From Hadesarchaea archaeon (GTDB taxonomy: Archaea; Hadarchaeota; Hadarchaeia; Hadarchaeales; WYZ-LMO6): a stretch of DNA of 47,940 bases. The DNA is taken from NCBI GenBank assembly GCA_029259185.1, contig JAPDJF010000006.1:1-47940 (forward strand). Reading direction: 5' to 3'. This document shows positions 18,514 to 26,475 of this stretch, in pieces. The notes below the pieces were generated by a model, which saw nothing but the letters and a program-made list of their open reading frames with translations, had not been told where the DNA came from and did no database searches. Every line of letters begins with the position of its first letter. Position 1 is the first letter of the stretch. Made by a program: the position numbers and the translations under genes.

Positions 18514-19869
18514 ATGCATCGAAAGAAAAACCCTAATTTACAGGCAATATTGCTTCTTGCATTTTTGGTTATTGCATCTCTCAGCGCAGCCGTTCCAGCA
18601 CATGCCAATAGCTCCATAGTTGACGATTATCCAGAGCTAGCCAACATAGTTGATTTTGTCGGAGAAGAGAATCTTTCCATTCTGCATCTACTCGCATTCA
18701 AGGCATGCAACATCTCAATGGAATCTTTATCGTTTAATGTAAACGAAAGCAGCATATTGGTACTAACCGATGCTGGCTACTGCATGATTGGGAGCTACAC
18801 AACCGAAAAATGCATAGATGTAATCCCCATAAAAACAGGCTGCTCAATAGGCAAAGGAAGTCTTATGATGATACATAGAGCTAAGGAAAGCAGCCTCTGG
18901 TTTGCTTTCTTCAAAAACTCAACTAACGAATGCGTATACTTAGAAGCGAATAGTACCCTGCTGAAAGAATATTTAGATCGAGAAAGCGAGAATCCCTCTG
19001 AAAAATACACAATTCACAAGGAATTTATGGAACTTCCAGCCGAAAAAATATTTGTCAAGAATGTTAAGGAGCAAATAGGTGCCGACAAACTGCTTAACAA
19101 TCCTGAAGATTGGCAAGCAAAAATGGAGAACAAGGTCTTCGGCGGAAACGAGTTTACCATAATAACGATTGCCAATGTTTGGGCGAAAGGTATGAGCTAC
19201 GATTTTATGCAAGCAGCGCAATTTCACAATCACATCTGCCCCGGACTAACCTCCGGATACATTATGATAAAATATCTAGATAAGCATTTGCCGCTTCAAA
19301 GCCCCAGCCAAGGGTATATAATACTCGCCGTTCCGCCTTGGTGTAAGGACGACGCTTTTCAGGCGATATTGGATACAACTGTTGGAAAACGAAAGATGAC
19401 AGTTATGATGCTTTCTAAGGAACAAAAAGATGCATTGCCAGAAGAAGCCAAAAATGTGGCGGGAATTTACATAAGATGGGATAAGAAAGCCGGAAACGGA
19501 ACTGCGCTCGTTCTTGCATTCGATTGGGATAAAGCTTCAAACATGTGTGGGATAGAGAGGTCATGGTTCAAGGACTTTAAATCATATAAATGGTGGTGGA
19601 CAAGGCTTAAGATGGACCTTTGGATGATGGACTATCTGGACAATCCTGAAATGCTAGTTTCAACGATTAAAGAAGTTACTATCGAGAGTCCGGACGAGCT
19701 AATGAAACTGAGATGTGCGGGAATAAATCCTCTAGCTGAGCTTGGAATAATGCCAAGCCAGCAAGCTGAAACGATTCCAACATGGGTTTACGTCGTAATA
19801 GGCATTCTTCTTATAGCAATAGTCTTAACCATAGCCGTATGCGCAGTTAGAGTAAGGAAGCAAACTTAG
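18514..19869 (+). CDS. Predicted secreted, C-terminally membrane-anchored FmdE-like domain protein
   Basis: N-terminal signal-like sequence (MHRKKNPNLQAILLLAFLVIASLSAAVPAHA), FmdE-type AAQFHNHICPGLTSGYIMIKYLD motif, C-terminal TM helix (WVYVVIGILLIAIVLTIAVCAVRVRKQT). Confidence 0.8.
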   Translation: MHRKKNPNLQAILLLAFLVIASLSAAVPAHANSSIVDDYPELANIVDFVGEENLSILHLLAFKACNISMESLSFNVNESSILVLTDAGYCMIGSYTTEKCIDVIPIKTGCSIGKGSLMMIHRAKESSLWFAFFKNSTNECVYLEANSTLLKEYLDRESENPSEKYTIHKEFMELPAEKIFVKNVKEQIGADKLLNNPEDWQAKMENKVFGGNEFTIITIANVWAKGMSYDFMQAAQFHNHICPGLTSGYIMIKYLDKHLPLQSPSQGYIILAVPPWCKDDAFQAILDTTVGKRKMTVMMLSKEQKDALPEEAKNVAGIYIRWDKKAGNGTALVLAFDWDKASNMCGIERSWFKDFKSYKWWWTRLKMDLWMMDYLDNPEMLVSTIKEVTIESPDELMKLRCAGINPLAELGIMPSQQAETIPTWVYVVIGILLIAIVLTIAVCAVRVRKQT

Positions 19870-19871
19870 CT

Positions 19872-20441
19872 CTAATCCCTCTTTTCTTTACGAATAAAGC
19901 TGATAAAAACTTCAGCTATGAGACTTCCTAAAACTCCAGATACGAACGCCACAATTAAGTATATAAGAAGATTCTCTTTAAGCGGCCACACATTAGTATG
20001 GAAGCCTATAGCAGTCCATGTAGTTATGACGCATACAAAATTTGCCAATCCTCCACCAATAGAAAAGCCGAGGAAATCACCTTTTAACCTGAAAAATACT
20101 TCAATAATCAAACCTACTATCAGAAAAGTTATGATGCCGTAAATTCCAAACCATGGGGGATCTACTATTCCGTACCAAGGAGAAATTGGTAAGCAAAAAG
20201 CTGGAATAAGAACTGAAGTGGCAACTGCTGAAAAATTCTTTTTCGTTATTAATGGTGCCAAGGAAATCCAGAGTGTAAATATGAAGCCTCCGAAGAAGAC
20301 CATCCCACCTGCGGGCCCTTTTATGCCCATATTGTTGAGAATTATTTTTATGGGAATAATTATGTTTATTGCGGCGCTTATCATTGCTAAAAGAAAGATA
20401 ACTGCAATATCTTTTAAGTTAAAGTAGGCTGCGCTCCTCAT
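19872..20441 (-). CDS. Polytopic membrane protein, possibly ECF-transporter S-component-like
   Basis: 189 aa, about 6 predicted hydrophobic helices; size and layout resemble ECF S-components. Assignment by architecture only. Confidence 0.5.
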   Translation of the reverse strand: MRSAAYFNLKDIAVIFLLAMISAAINIIIPIKIILNNMGIKGPAGGMVFFGGFIFTLWISLAPLITKKNFSAVATSVLIPAFCLPISPWYGIVDPPWFGIYGIITFLIVGLIIEVFFRLKGDFLGFSIGGGLANFVCVITTWTAIGFHTNVWPLKENLLIYLIVAFVSGVLGSLIAEVFISFIRKEKRD

Positions 20442-21299
20442 TTAGATCACACATCTACTGCAGACAGGGTGACTATTCATATTTCGAATAAATTCCTTAT
20501 ATTCTCGCGACTTTACCACTTCTTTTATACTTACTTTCAACGCATCAGCCAAGCAGCTGTCCGGCATGAAACAGCAAGGCGTTAGCATAGCGTCCCAGGT
20601 AACAAAAATGCAGTTTTTAGCTATTCTACAGGGATAAGAATGTTTCTTCGGTAGAATAAGCTTCATTCTATAATTTTTAGTCAAAGCATTAATTTTCTGA
20701 AAAAGTTGCTTTTCTCTGTGAGTACTCAACGGTTTAAATTCAGAGTTGTATAGATGGAAGATTCTGTGAACATTTATGGCCTCTACTCCTAACCGAGAAG
20801 ATTCCTCTATTATTTGTAGAATCTCACTTTCATTTCTTTCATAAATGGTTATGTCTAAGAAAATTTTCGGCTCTTTAAGCTTGAATTTTTGTTTTAAGGA
20901 TGAGACGAGCTTTACTTTATCTTTGATTTCCTTTAGCCTTTCAAGTTTATACACGCCAAACGCCAATTCGTTAAGTTTCAAATTTAACAAGATTTTAGCA
21001 CTTCCCTCGTTTAGCAAAGTTCCATTTGTTATAAGGCTTGTCTTTGCCCGCTTTTTTGAGGCATAGGTTATCATTTCGTAAATTTTATCATTTAGTAGAG
21101 GCTCACCCCACCCATGAAAAGCAACGTACAGCGGCCTGTTAACATCAATAATCCTCTGAAAATCTTCAACTTTCATGTCCCCCAGGGGCCTCTTAGAAAA
21201 TCTTCTTATGCATATTTCACAGTCAAGATTACAACGGTTAGTAGGTTCAACCTGCACTATCCACCTTCCACCAAACAATAAAGACACCCGAATAAACAA
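20442..21299 (-). CDS. Radical SAM protein with C-terminal cysteine-rich (SPASM-like) region
   Basis: VEPTNRCNLDCEICIRRF (Cx3Cx2C), FHGWGEPLLN, SLITNGTLL; C-terminal CRIAKNC...TPCCFMPDSC...CSRCVI. Confidence 0.88.
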   Translation of the reverse strand: MFIRVSLLFGGRWIVQVEPTNRCNLDCEICIRRFSKRPLGDMKVEDFQRIIDVNRPLYVAFHGWGEPLLNDKIYEMITYASKKRAKTSLITNGTLLNEGSAKILLNLKLNELAFGVYKLERLKEIKDKVKLVSSLKQKFKLKEPKIFLDITIYERNESEILQIIEESSRLGVEAINVHRIFHLYNSEFKPLSTHREKQLFQKINALTKNYRMKLILPKKHSYPCRIAKNCIFVTWDAMLTPCCFMPDSCLADALKVSIKEVVKSREYKEFIRNMNSHPVCSRCVI

Positions 21300-21763
21300 A
21301 AAAAGAAAAGATTAGGGGTGATTTCTGAAAATCCCGAGAATCCTCGTTAACATTCTTCCCTTGAAAGTCAGCAGAAGTAATGTTCCGATGGTTGCTGCTG
21401 AGGCTATATAGTTGACTAGCATAGCCAACGTAGCAAAAGTCGCGTTTGCAGCATTAGCAGCAATAGGTGCACACATCTTAGATCGTAAAATTGCATTCAG
21501 AAAGTATATAAGTGTTACGATTCCGGGTTCCGGGTTCTGGTAAATATTCGTGACTTGTTTTGAATGGTAAATTTCGAGACCTAAACCCATTGCATTTGAA
21601 GCCAAAAAAGCTACTGAAAAGGCACCAGGCGTGGGTAAAACAGCCACAGATATGGCTATCATAACAGCCAAAGGAGTTACTTCTGTGCCTATTGATATTA
21701 TCGACAGATTAAATTCAATTTACATTGAGAGAACCAAAAACATTAATGAAGTGGGAAAATGAT

Positions 21764-21781
21764 AAAAAGTAAGTTTTAACC
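21764..21781. repeat. Right copy of exact 18-bp direct repeat AAAAAGTAAGTTTTAACC
   Basis: Identical to 16222-16239; lies 23-40 nt upstream of the GTG start at 21804, where a TATA box would be expected. Confidence 0.85.
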
Positions 21782-21803
21782 TTGGGAAGAATACAACAGC
21801 TCT

Positions 21804-22964
21804 GTGGACGTGAAGAAGTTGGGGTTCTCCACGAGAGCTGTGCATGCTGGGGAGGAGCCATGTCCGACCACGGGTGCTCACGTCACCCCCATATATCAAA
21901 CCTCAACCTTTGTCCTCGCGGGTAAGATCCCACGTTATTTCTACACGAGACATGGGAATCCCACTCACGCGGTGCTCGAGGAAAAGATGAAAATCTTAGA
22001 GGGTGGAGGTTCCGCCCTCGCCACAGCCTCTGGAATGGCTGCCCTGTTGACGGTGATGTTGACCTCCCTTGAGAAAGGGGACAAAGTACTTTCTTCAGAG
22101 GCGATATATGGTGGTACTTACAATATGCTCAAATTTCTTTTACCCAAATTCGGGGTGGAGCCGATCTTCATAGACATGAGGGACCCAGCGAACGTTAAAA
22201 GAACATTAGATCAAGAGACCAAAGTCAGGATCGTCTTCTTCGAAACTCCGGCTAATCCAACCCTAGACATAATAGATATCGAGAAGATCTCTCGGGTAGC
22301 GAGGGATGCTGGGGCGGATGTAGTGGTAGACAACACATTGATGACTCCCTACTACCAACGTCCGCTAGAATTAGGGGCCGACATAGTGGTCTACAGTGCT
22401 ACCAAGTACCTGAGTGGCCATGGAGATACTTTGGGTGGGATTGTAGTGGGGAAAGAGGAATTCATAACGGAGGCGAGAAGGATATTGGCGGTCACTGGGA
22501 GTGTGATAAGTCCTTTCAACGCTTGGCTCATAATCCGAGGGCTCAAAACGCTTTCGGTGAGGATGGAAAAGCACAGCGAAAATGCTATGAAAGTGGCAAG
22601 ATTCTTGGACTCTCACCCCAAGGTCAGACGGGTGTTGTATCCTGGGTTGTCCACTCATCCCCAGTATAAGCTAGCCCGACAGCAGATGAGGGGATTTGGG
22701 GGAATGGTAGCGTTTGAGATAGATGGAGATACTGGGGATGTTTACGAAGTTTTAGAAGGGTTAAAACTTTGCAGGTGTGCCGTTAGTTTGGGGGATGTAT
22801 CTACTCTTATAGAGCATCCGGCTTCAATGACTCACAGGTCTATCCCGGAGGAGGAGAGGGTGAGAATCGGTATAACCGAAGGACTGATGAGGATTTCGGT
22901 GGGTATCGAGGATGCAGATGATGTGATAGCAGATCTTAACCAGGCACTAAGTCTTTTAAGTTGA
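21804..22964 (+). CDS. Cys/Met-metabolism PLP-dependent enzyme (methionine gamma-lyase / cystathionine gamma-synthase family)
   Basis: GFSTRAVHAGEEPCPTTGAHVTPIYQTSTFV, YFYTRHGNPTHAVLEEK, VVYSATKYLSGHGDTLGGIVVG (PLP lysine), CAVSLGDVSTLIEHPASMTHRSI. Confidence 0.92.
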   Translation: MDVKKLGFSTRAVHAGEEPCPTTGAHVTPIYQTSTFVLAGKIPRYFYTRHGNPTHAVLEEKMKILEGGGSALATASGMAALLTVMLTSLEKGDKVLSSEAIYGGTYNMLKFLLPKFGVEPIFIDMRDPANVKRTLDQETKVRIVFFETPANPTLDIIDIEKISRVARDAGADVVVDNTLMTPYYQRPLELGADIVVYSATKYLSGHGDTLGGIVVGKEEFITEARRILAVTGSVISPFNAWLIIRGLKTLSVRMEKHSENAMKVARFLDSHPKVRRVLYPGLSTHPQYKLARQQMRGFGGMVAFEIDGDTGDVYEVLEGLKLCRCAVSLGDVSTLIEHPASMTHRSIPEEERVRIGITEGLMRISVGIEDADDVIADLNQALSLLS

Positions 22965-24427
22965 GTCACGGAAAAAACGGAAAGATGCCGGAGAGGGACT
23001 TTGATAGAGTTTTCAACCCCCGTGGGATCGCAGTAGTGGGTGCTTCCAATAACCCCTCCAAGTTCGGGTTCATCTTTTACTACGGATTGAAAAATTCCGG
23101 AGGAACGGTTTATCCCGTTAACCCAAAGGAAAAAGAAGTGTTAGGGGATAAGGCGTATCCGAGCGTGGATCGGATACCTTACGAAGTTGATTACGCCGTT
23201 ATTTCCATTCCAGCCAAAGGGGTTCCCAAGGTCGTGGAAGATTGTGGCAAGAAGGGTGTGAAAGCCGTCAGCATTTACACCGCAGGCTACAGCGAAGAAG
23301 GGACGGAAGAGGGTAAGAGAAGGGAAAAAGAATTGGCGGAGGTGGCGAAGAGGAGCAGAGTCAGGGTGATAGGTCCTAACTGTATTGGGATATACTGCCC
23401 AAAGGGAAAACTGTCTTTTTTCGCCGGGCTTCCTCTCCTCTCCGGGGACGTGGCTTTTCTTTCCCAGAGTGGAGGTCATGCTGAGGAGTTCGCATACAAG
23501 GCCGAGAATTGGGGAATACGGTTTAGCAAGATAGTGAGTTTTGGGAATTCATGTGATGTTACATGTGAGGAACTTTTAGAATATCTCGGGGAGGATCCGG
23601 AGACAAAAATCATCGGGATCTACATAGAAGGATCAAAGAATGGCAGGAAATTTTTCGAGACTCTCAAAGAAGTCGCGAAGAAAAAGCCAGTCGTGGTATG
23701 GAAAGGTGGTGAGACGGAGGCCGGTGTCAGAGCCGTGGCTTCCCACACAGGTTCGCTGGCGGGTTCTCCTCTAATCTGGTCCGCCATGATCAGACAGGCG
23801 GGAGCGGTGAAAGTCGAGGATTTTGAAGAGCTCGCCGACACGATATGTGCTTTTAAATACCTCCCGCTCCCGCGTGGGAGAAGAGTGGCGGTGGTAGGGG
23901 CGGGTGGGGGGGCGGGAGTGGCATCCACGGATGTGTGTGAAAAGAATGGTCTGAAGGTTGTCCCCCTTCGAGAGGAAACGAGGAAAAAATTGGGGGAGAT
24001 CGTCCCCCCGCTGGGAACGAGTGTAAAAAATCCGGTCGATCTCTCGTACTTCGTGTTGTTCGACTTTTCAATGATGAAAGATTGTGTAGAGATAGTGATG
24101 GAGGATCCAGATGTGGACATGGTAATCGTGCACGTAAGCCACTTTGACATGATGATGAAGGCTCTCCCAACCATGGAAGAGATTGTATTCAAGACACTTA
24201 TGGAGATCAAGGAGGTCGTAAAGAAATTTCCAGAAAAACCGATAGCGGTGGTTCTCTCCCCTGAATCAGATTTCGATTTGGAGATAGAAAAAGTTAAGCT
24301 GCGCGAACGATTGGTCAGAGAGGGATTATGTGTGTTTGCCTCCACTGTTCGGGCGGCCAGGGCTCTCTCTAATCTCGCTTTTTTGAGAGAGGCGCGTGAC
24401 AGGCGACGGTCAACTACCCCTCCCTAA
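22961..24427 (+). CDS. NDP-forming acyl-CoA synthetase alpha-type protein (CoA-binding + succinyl-CoA-ligase-like domains)
   Basis: VFNPRGIAVVGASNNPSKFGF, VIGPNCIGIYCPKG, FLSQSGGHAEEFA, ASHTGSLAGS active-site His region; no ATP-grasp domain. Stop codon lies inside a hairpin (24416-24436). Confidence 0.88.
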   Translation: MSHGKNGKMPERDFDRVFNPRGIAVVGASNNPSKFGFIFYYGLKNSGGTVYPVNPKEKEVLGDKAYPSVDRIPYEVDYAVISIPAKGVPKVVEDCGKKGVKAVSIYTAGYSEEGTEEGKRREKELAEVAKRSRVRVIGPNCIGIYCPKGKLSFFAGLPLLSGDVAFLSQSGGHAEEFAYKAENWGIRFSKIVSFGNSCDVTCEELLEYLGEDPETKIIGIYIEGSKNGRKFFETLKEVAKKKPVVVWKGGETEAGVRAVASHTGSLAGSPLIWSAMIRQAGAVKVEDFEELADTICAFKYLPLPRGRRVAVVGAGGGAGVASTDVCEKNGLKVVPLREETRKKLGEIVPPLGTSVKNPVDLSYFVLFDFSMMKDCVEIVMEDPDVDMVIVHVSHFDMMMKALPTMEEIVFKTLMEIKEVVKKFPEKPIAVVLSPESDFDLEIEKVKLRERLVREGLCVFASTVRAARALSNLAFLREARDRRRSTTPP

Positions 24428-24500
24428 AGGAGGGGTCTTGCAGGTGAGCATGGCGCTCAAAACTCATCGCACTCAGACCGCATAAGGCCTGATCGAGATA
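24404..24500. mobile_element. Putative solo IS200/IS605-type end (hairpin-bearing, PATE-like)
   Basis: GGTCAACTACCCCTCCCTAAAGGAGGGGTCTTGCAG with perfect 8-bp stem ACCCCTCC-CTAAA-GGAGGGGT (24416-24436), followed by GTGAGCATGGCGCTCAAAACTCATCGC; no transposase ORF adjacent. Confidence 0.45.
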
Positions 24501-24548
24501 TCCGGAGGGATTAAATTTCTTACTCACTTCATTCAAATCGGTGAAAGA

Positions 24549-24947
24549 ATGGCCAAAATGCCCAAAGAGGCCCTGGACATGCTTAACGATTTGGAGAGTT
24601 CCAAAGTCCTGGCAACCGTAGATAGGGAAGGAAGGGTGAACGCGGTACCCGTGGGATCTCTCATGGCCGCCGATGACGAGACCATCCTATTCGCCGAAAT
24701 CTTCCTACAAAAGACGAAGTCGAATCTTGAAACCACGGGGAAGGCGAGTGTACTCGTGTTCAAAGCTCTGGATGGATATCAGATTAAGGGAAAATTCTTG
24801 GGTTTTCAAACGTCTGGAGAACTTTTCGAGCAGACGGCAAAGCGTGTCAAGGAGCTGTTGGGGCTGGAAATAAAGAGTGTTGGAACGATAAGAGTTGAGG
24901 AGGTTTACTCGGTAGGTCCACCCGAGCCTGGTAAAAGACTCGTTTGA
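24549..24947 (+). CDS. Pyridoxamine 5'-phosphate oxidase-like FMN-binding protein
   Basis: 132 aa; KEALDMLNDLESSKVLATVDREGRVNAVPVGSLMAADDETILFAEIFLQKTKSNLETTGKASVLVF typical of small PNPOx-like flavoproteins. Confidence 0.82.
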   Translation: MAKMPKEALDMLNDLESSKVLATVDREGRVNAVPVGSLMAADDETILFAEIFLQKTKSNLETTGKASVLVFKALDGYQIKGKFLGFQTSGELFEQTAKRVKELLGLEIKSVGTIRVEEVYSVGPPEPGKRLV

Positions 24948-25023
24948 ACACGATACATCTTGCAAGCCCATCCGTTATGGCGGGGTAGTTGGGAGCAACG
25001 AACCGAGAGAAAACCAGCAGGAG

Positions 25024-26475
25024 TCAACTTAGAGGAGGTTTGCCCGGGTTCATTATGTTGTTTGGATCTATGAGCTTCTTCACGGCTATCCACAGCTCCC
25101 CATACTTTCCGAGTTCGGAAGCGTCCACAACTCCAGGAAACGGTCTGAACCATCCGTAGATACCGGTTCTCAAGAGGGCCTTCATTATTTCTCTGTGGAG
25201 TTTTTTCATCTTTCGTACTTGCTCTGGATCCCCAGCGTCCCAGAGGATACACGGATCGTTATAAGAGAGCTGGCCGTGAAACGGAGCTACTGGAACCGCT
25301 TCATAGTGAAACTCATCGAATCCGTATTTGAAGCTAAGTTTCCTGCATACCCTATAGTAGGTTGGAGCAAGCTTCATTACTCCATAGAATGAGCAACCGT
25401 ACAGATTTCCTTTTTTCCATCCTCTGACACTCGTCCTTTCCCATATTTCGTCTTTTATCATTTCCTCTTCGCTCTCCGGGGGGAGGGGAAGGATCGTCCC
25501 CCCACTCTCCGCCACGATTTTTCTCATGATTTCCTCATCCTTTTCCGCTCTTTCCCTCTCCCCAGCCACATACAGCCACATGGTTAGGAAGTCCTCACTT
25601 CCCATCGCCTCTGCCAATTGTACGGATACGCTCTCTAAGTGAGATCCCTTGGTTAGCGTTCTCAGAGAAGAGGGGGTAAACGTCATCGTCCAACATGCCT
25701 CCACCACGTCTTTGATCGTTAGTTCGATGGCGGGTTTGACCATAGATTCATAGTTCGGATAGGCCACCATAAACGGTTTCATTACCTCTGGCATCGGGTA
25801 GAGCCTTATCGTGCCCTTGGTTAGCACGCCGAATGTGCCCGGGTTAGCTTGGAAGAGCTTACATAAGTCAGGTCCATTCACGATGTTGCAATAGGGTTTC
25901 GGATTCGTAGTTGGGGTATTGAGGGAGCCGGTTTGAAGGAGGTCCCCGTTAGGGAGCACAACCTCTATGGAGATCAGGTGGTCTGTCCCGTACCTCGTAG
26001 CTGGCCCATAGATCCCTCTCAGCATGTAATTGGCGAGCACTGATGCCGTTGAGGGGGCCCAAGGGGTTATGACCCTCAATCCCGTTTTCCTAACTTCATT
26101 CACGAGTTGTCCAAAGCTCACAGCCGGCTCTATCGTGGCTGTCATCATCTCCTCGTTTATTTCCAAGATGCGGTTCATTCTTCGAAGGTCTAGCATTATC
26201 CCACCCTTGGAAGGAATGCACAGCCCCTTTCTGTTAATTCCAGAGGCCAGGGGCACAACTGGCACTCGATATTTGTTGGCCAGTCTGAGGATGGCTTGAA
26301 TTTCTTCTTTCGTTGAGGGTCTGACTACCACATCGGGTCTGTGGGGAGGGATTAGGAAGAATTGGTCATCTCTTTCGTACGCCACTAGGTCAGACACATC
26401 CGAGGATACGTGTTCCTGACCGACTATATCGATTAATAGCTTCTCGATGCGCCGCATTTTCCCCTTTCTTTTCAT
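25024..26475 (-). CDS. FAD-binding oxidoreductase (GlcD / FAD-linked oxidase type)
   Basis: RPDVVVRPSTKEEIQAILRLANKYRVPVVPLASGINRKGLCIPSKGGIMLDLRRMNRI...; C-terminal LIDPNNIMNPGK. Confidence 0.9.
   Translation of the reverse strand: MKRKGKMRRIEKLLIDIVGQEHVSSDVSDLVAYERDDQFFLIPPHRPDVVVRPSTKEEIQAILRLANKYRVPVVPLASGINRKGLCIPSKGGIMLDLRRMNRILEINEEMMTATIEPAVSFGQLVNEVRKTGLRVITPWAPSTASVLANYMLRGIYGPATRYGTDHLISIEVVLPNGDLLQTGSLNTPTTNPKPYCNIVNGPDLCKLFQANPGTFGVLTKGTIRLYPMPEVMKPFMVAYPNYESMVKPAIELTIKDVVEACWTMTFTPSSLRTLTKGSHLESVSVQLAEAMGSEDFLTMWLYVAGERERAEKDEEIMRKIVAESGGTILPLPPESEEEMIKDEIWERTSVRGWKKGNLYGCSFYGVMKLAPTYYRVCRKLSFKYGFDEFHYEAVPVAPFHGQLSYNDPCILWDAGDPEQVRKMKKLHREIMKALLRTGIYGWFRPFPGVVDASELGKYGELWIAVKKLIDPNNIMNPGKPPLS

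Noticed and set aside
21312-21671. 119-aa minus-strand hydrophobic ORF
   Set aside because: Both strands are partly open here; plus-strand fragments (IANVAKVAFAALAAIGAHILDRKIAFRKY, then after a frame change FEAKKATEKAPGVGKTATDMAIITAKGVTSVPIDIIDRLNSIYIERTKNINEVGK) look equally or more protein-like, so I could not decide; probably a degraded gene.
23620-24345. Minus-strand ORF (241 aa) opposite the acyl-CoA synthetase
   Set aside because: Antisense to a well-supported CDS; Ser/Thr/Pro-rich shadow translation.
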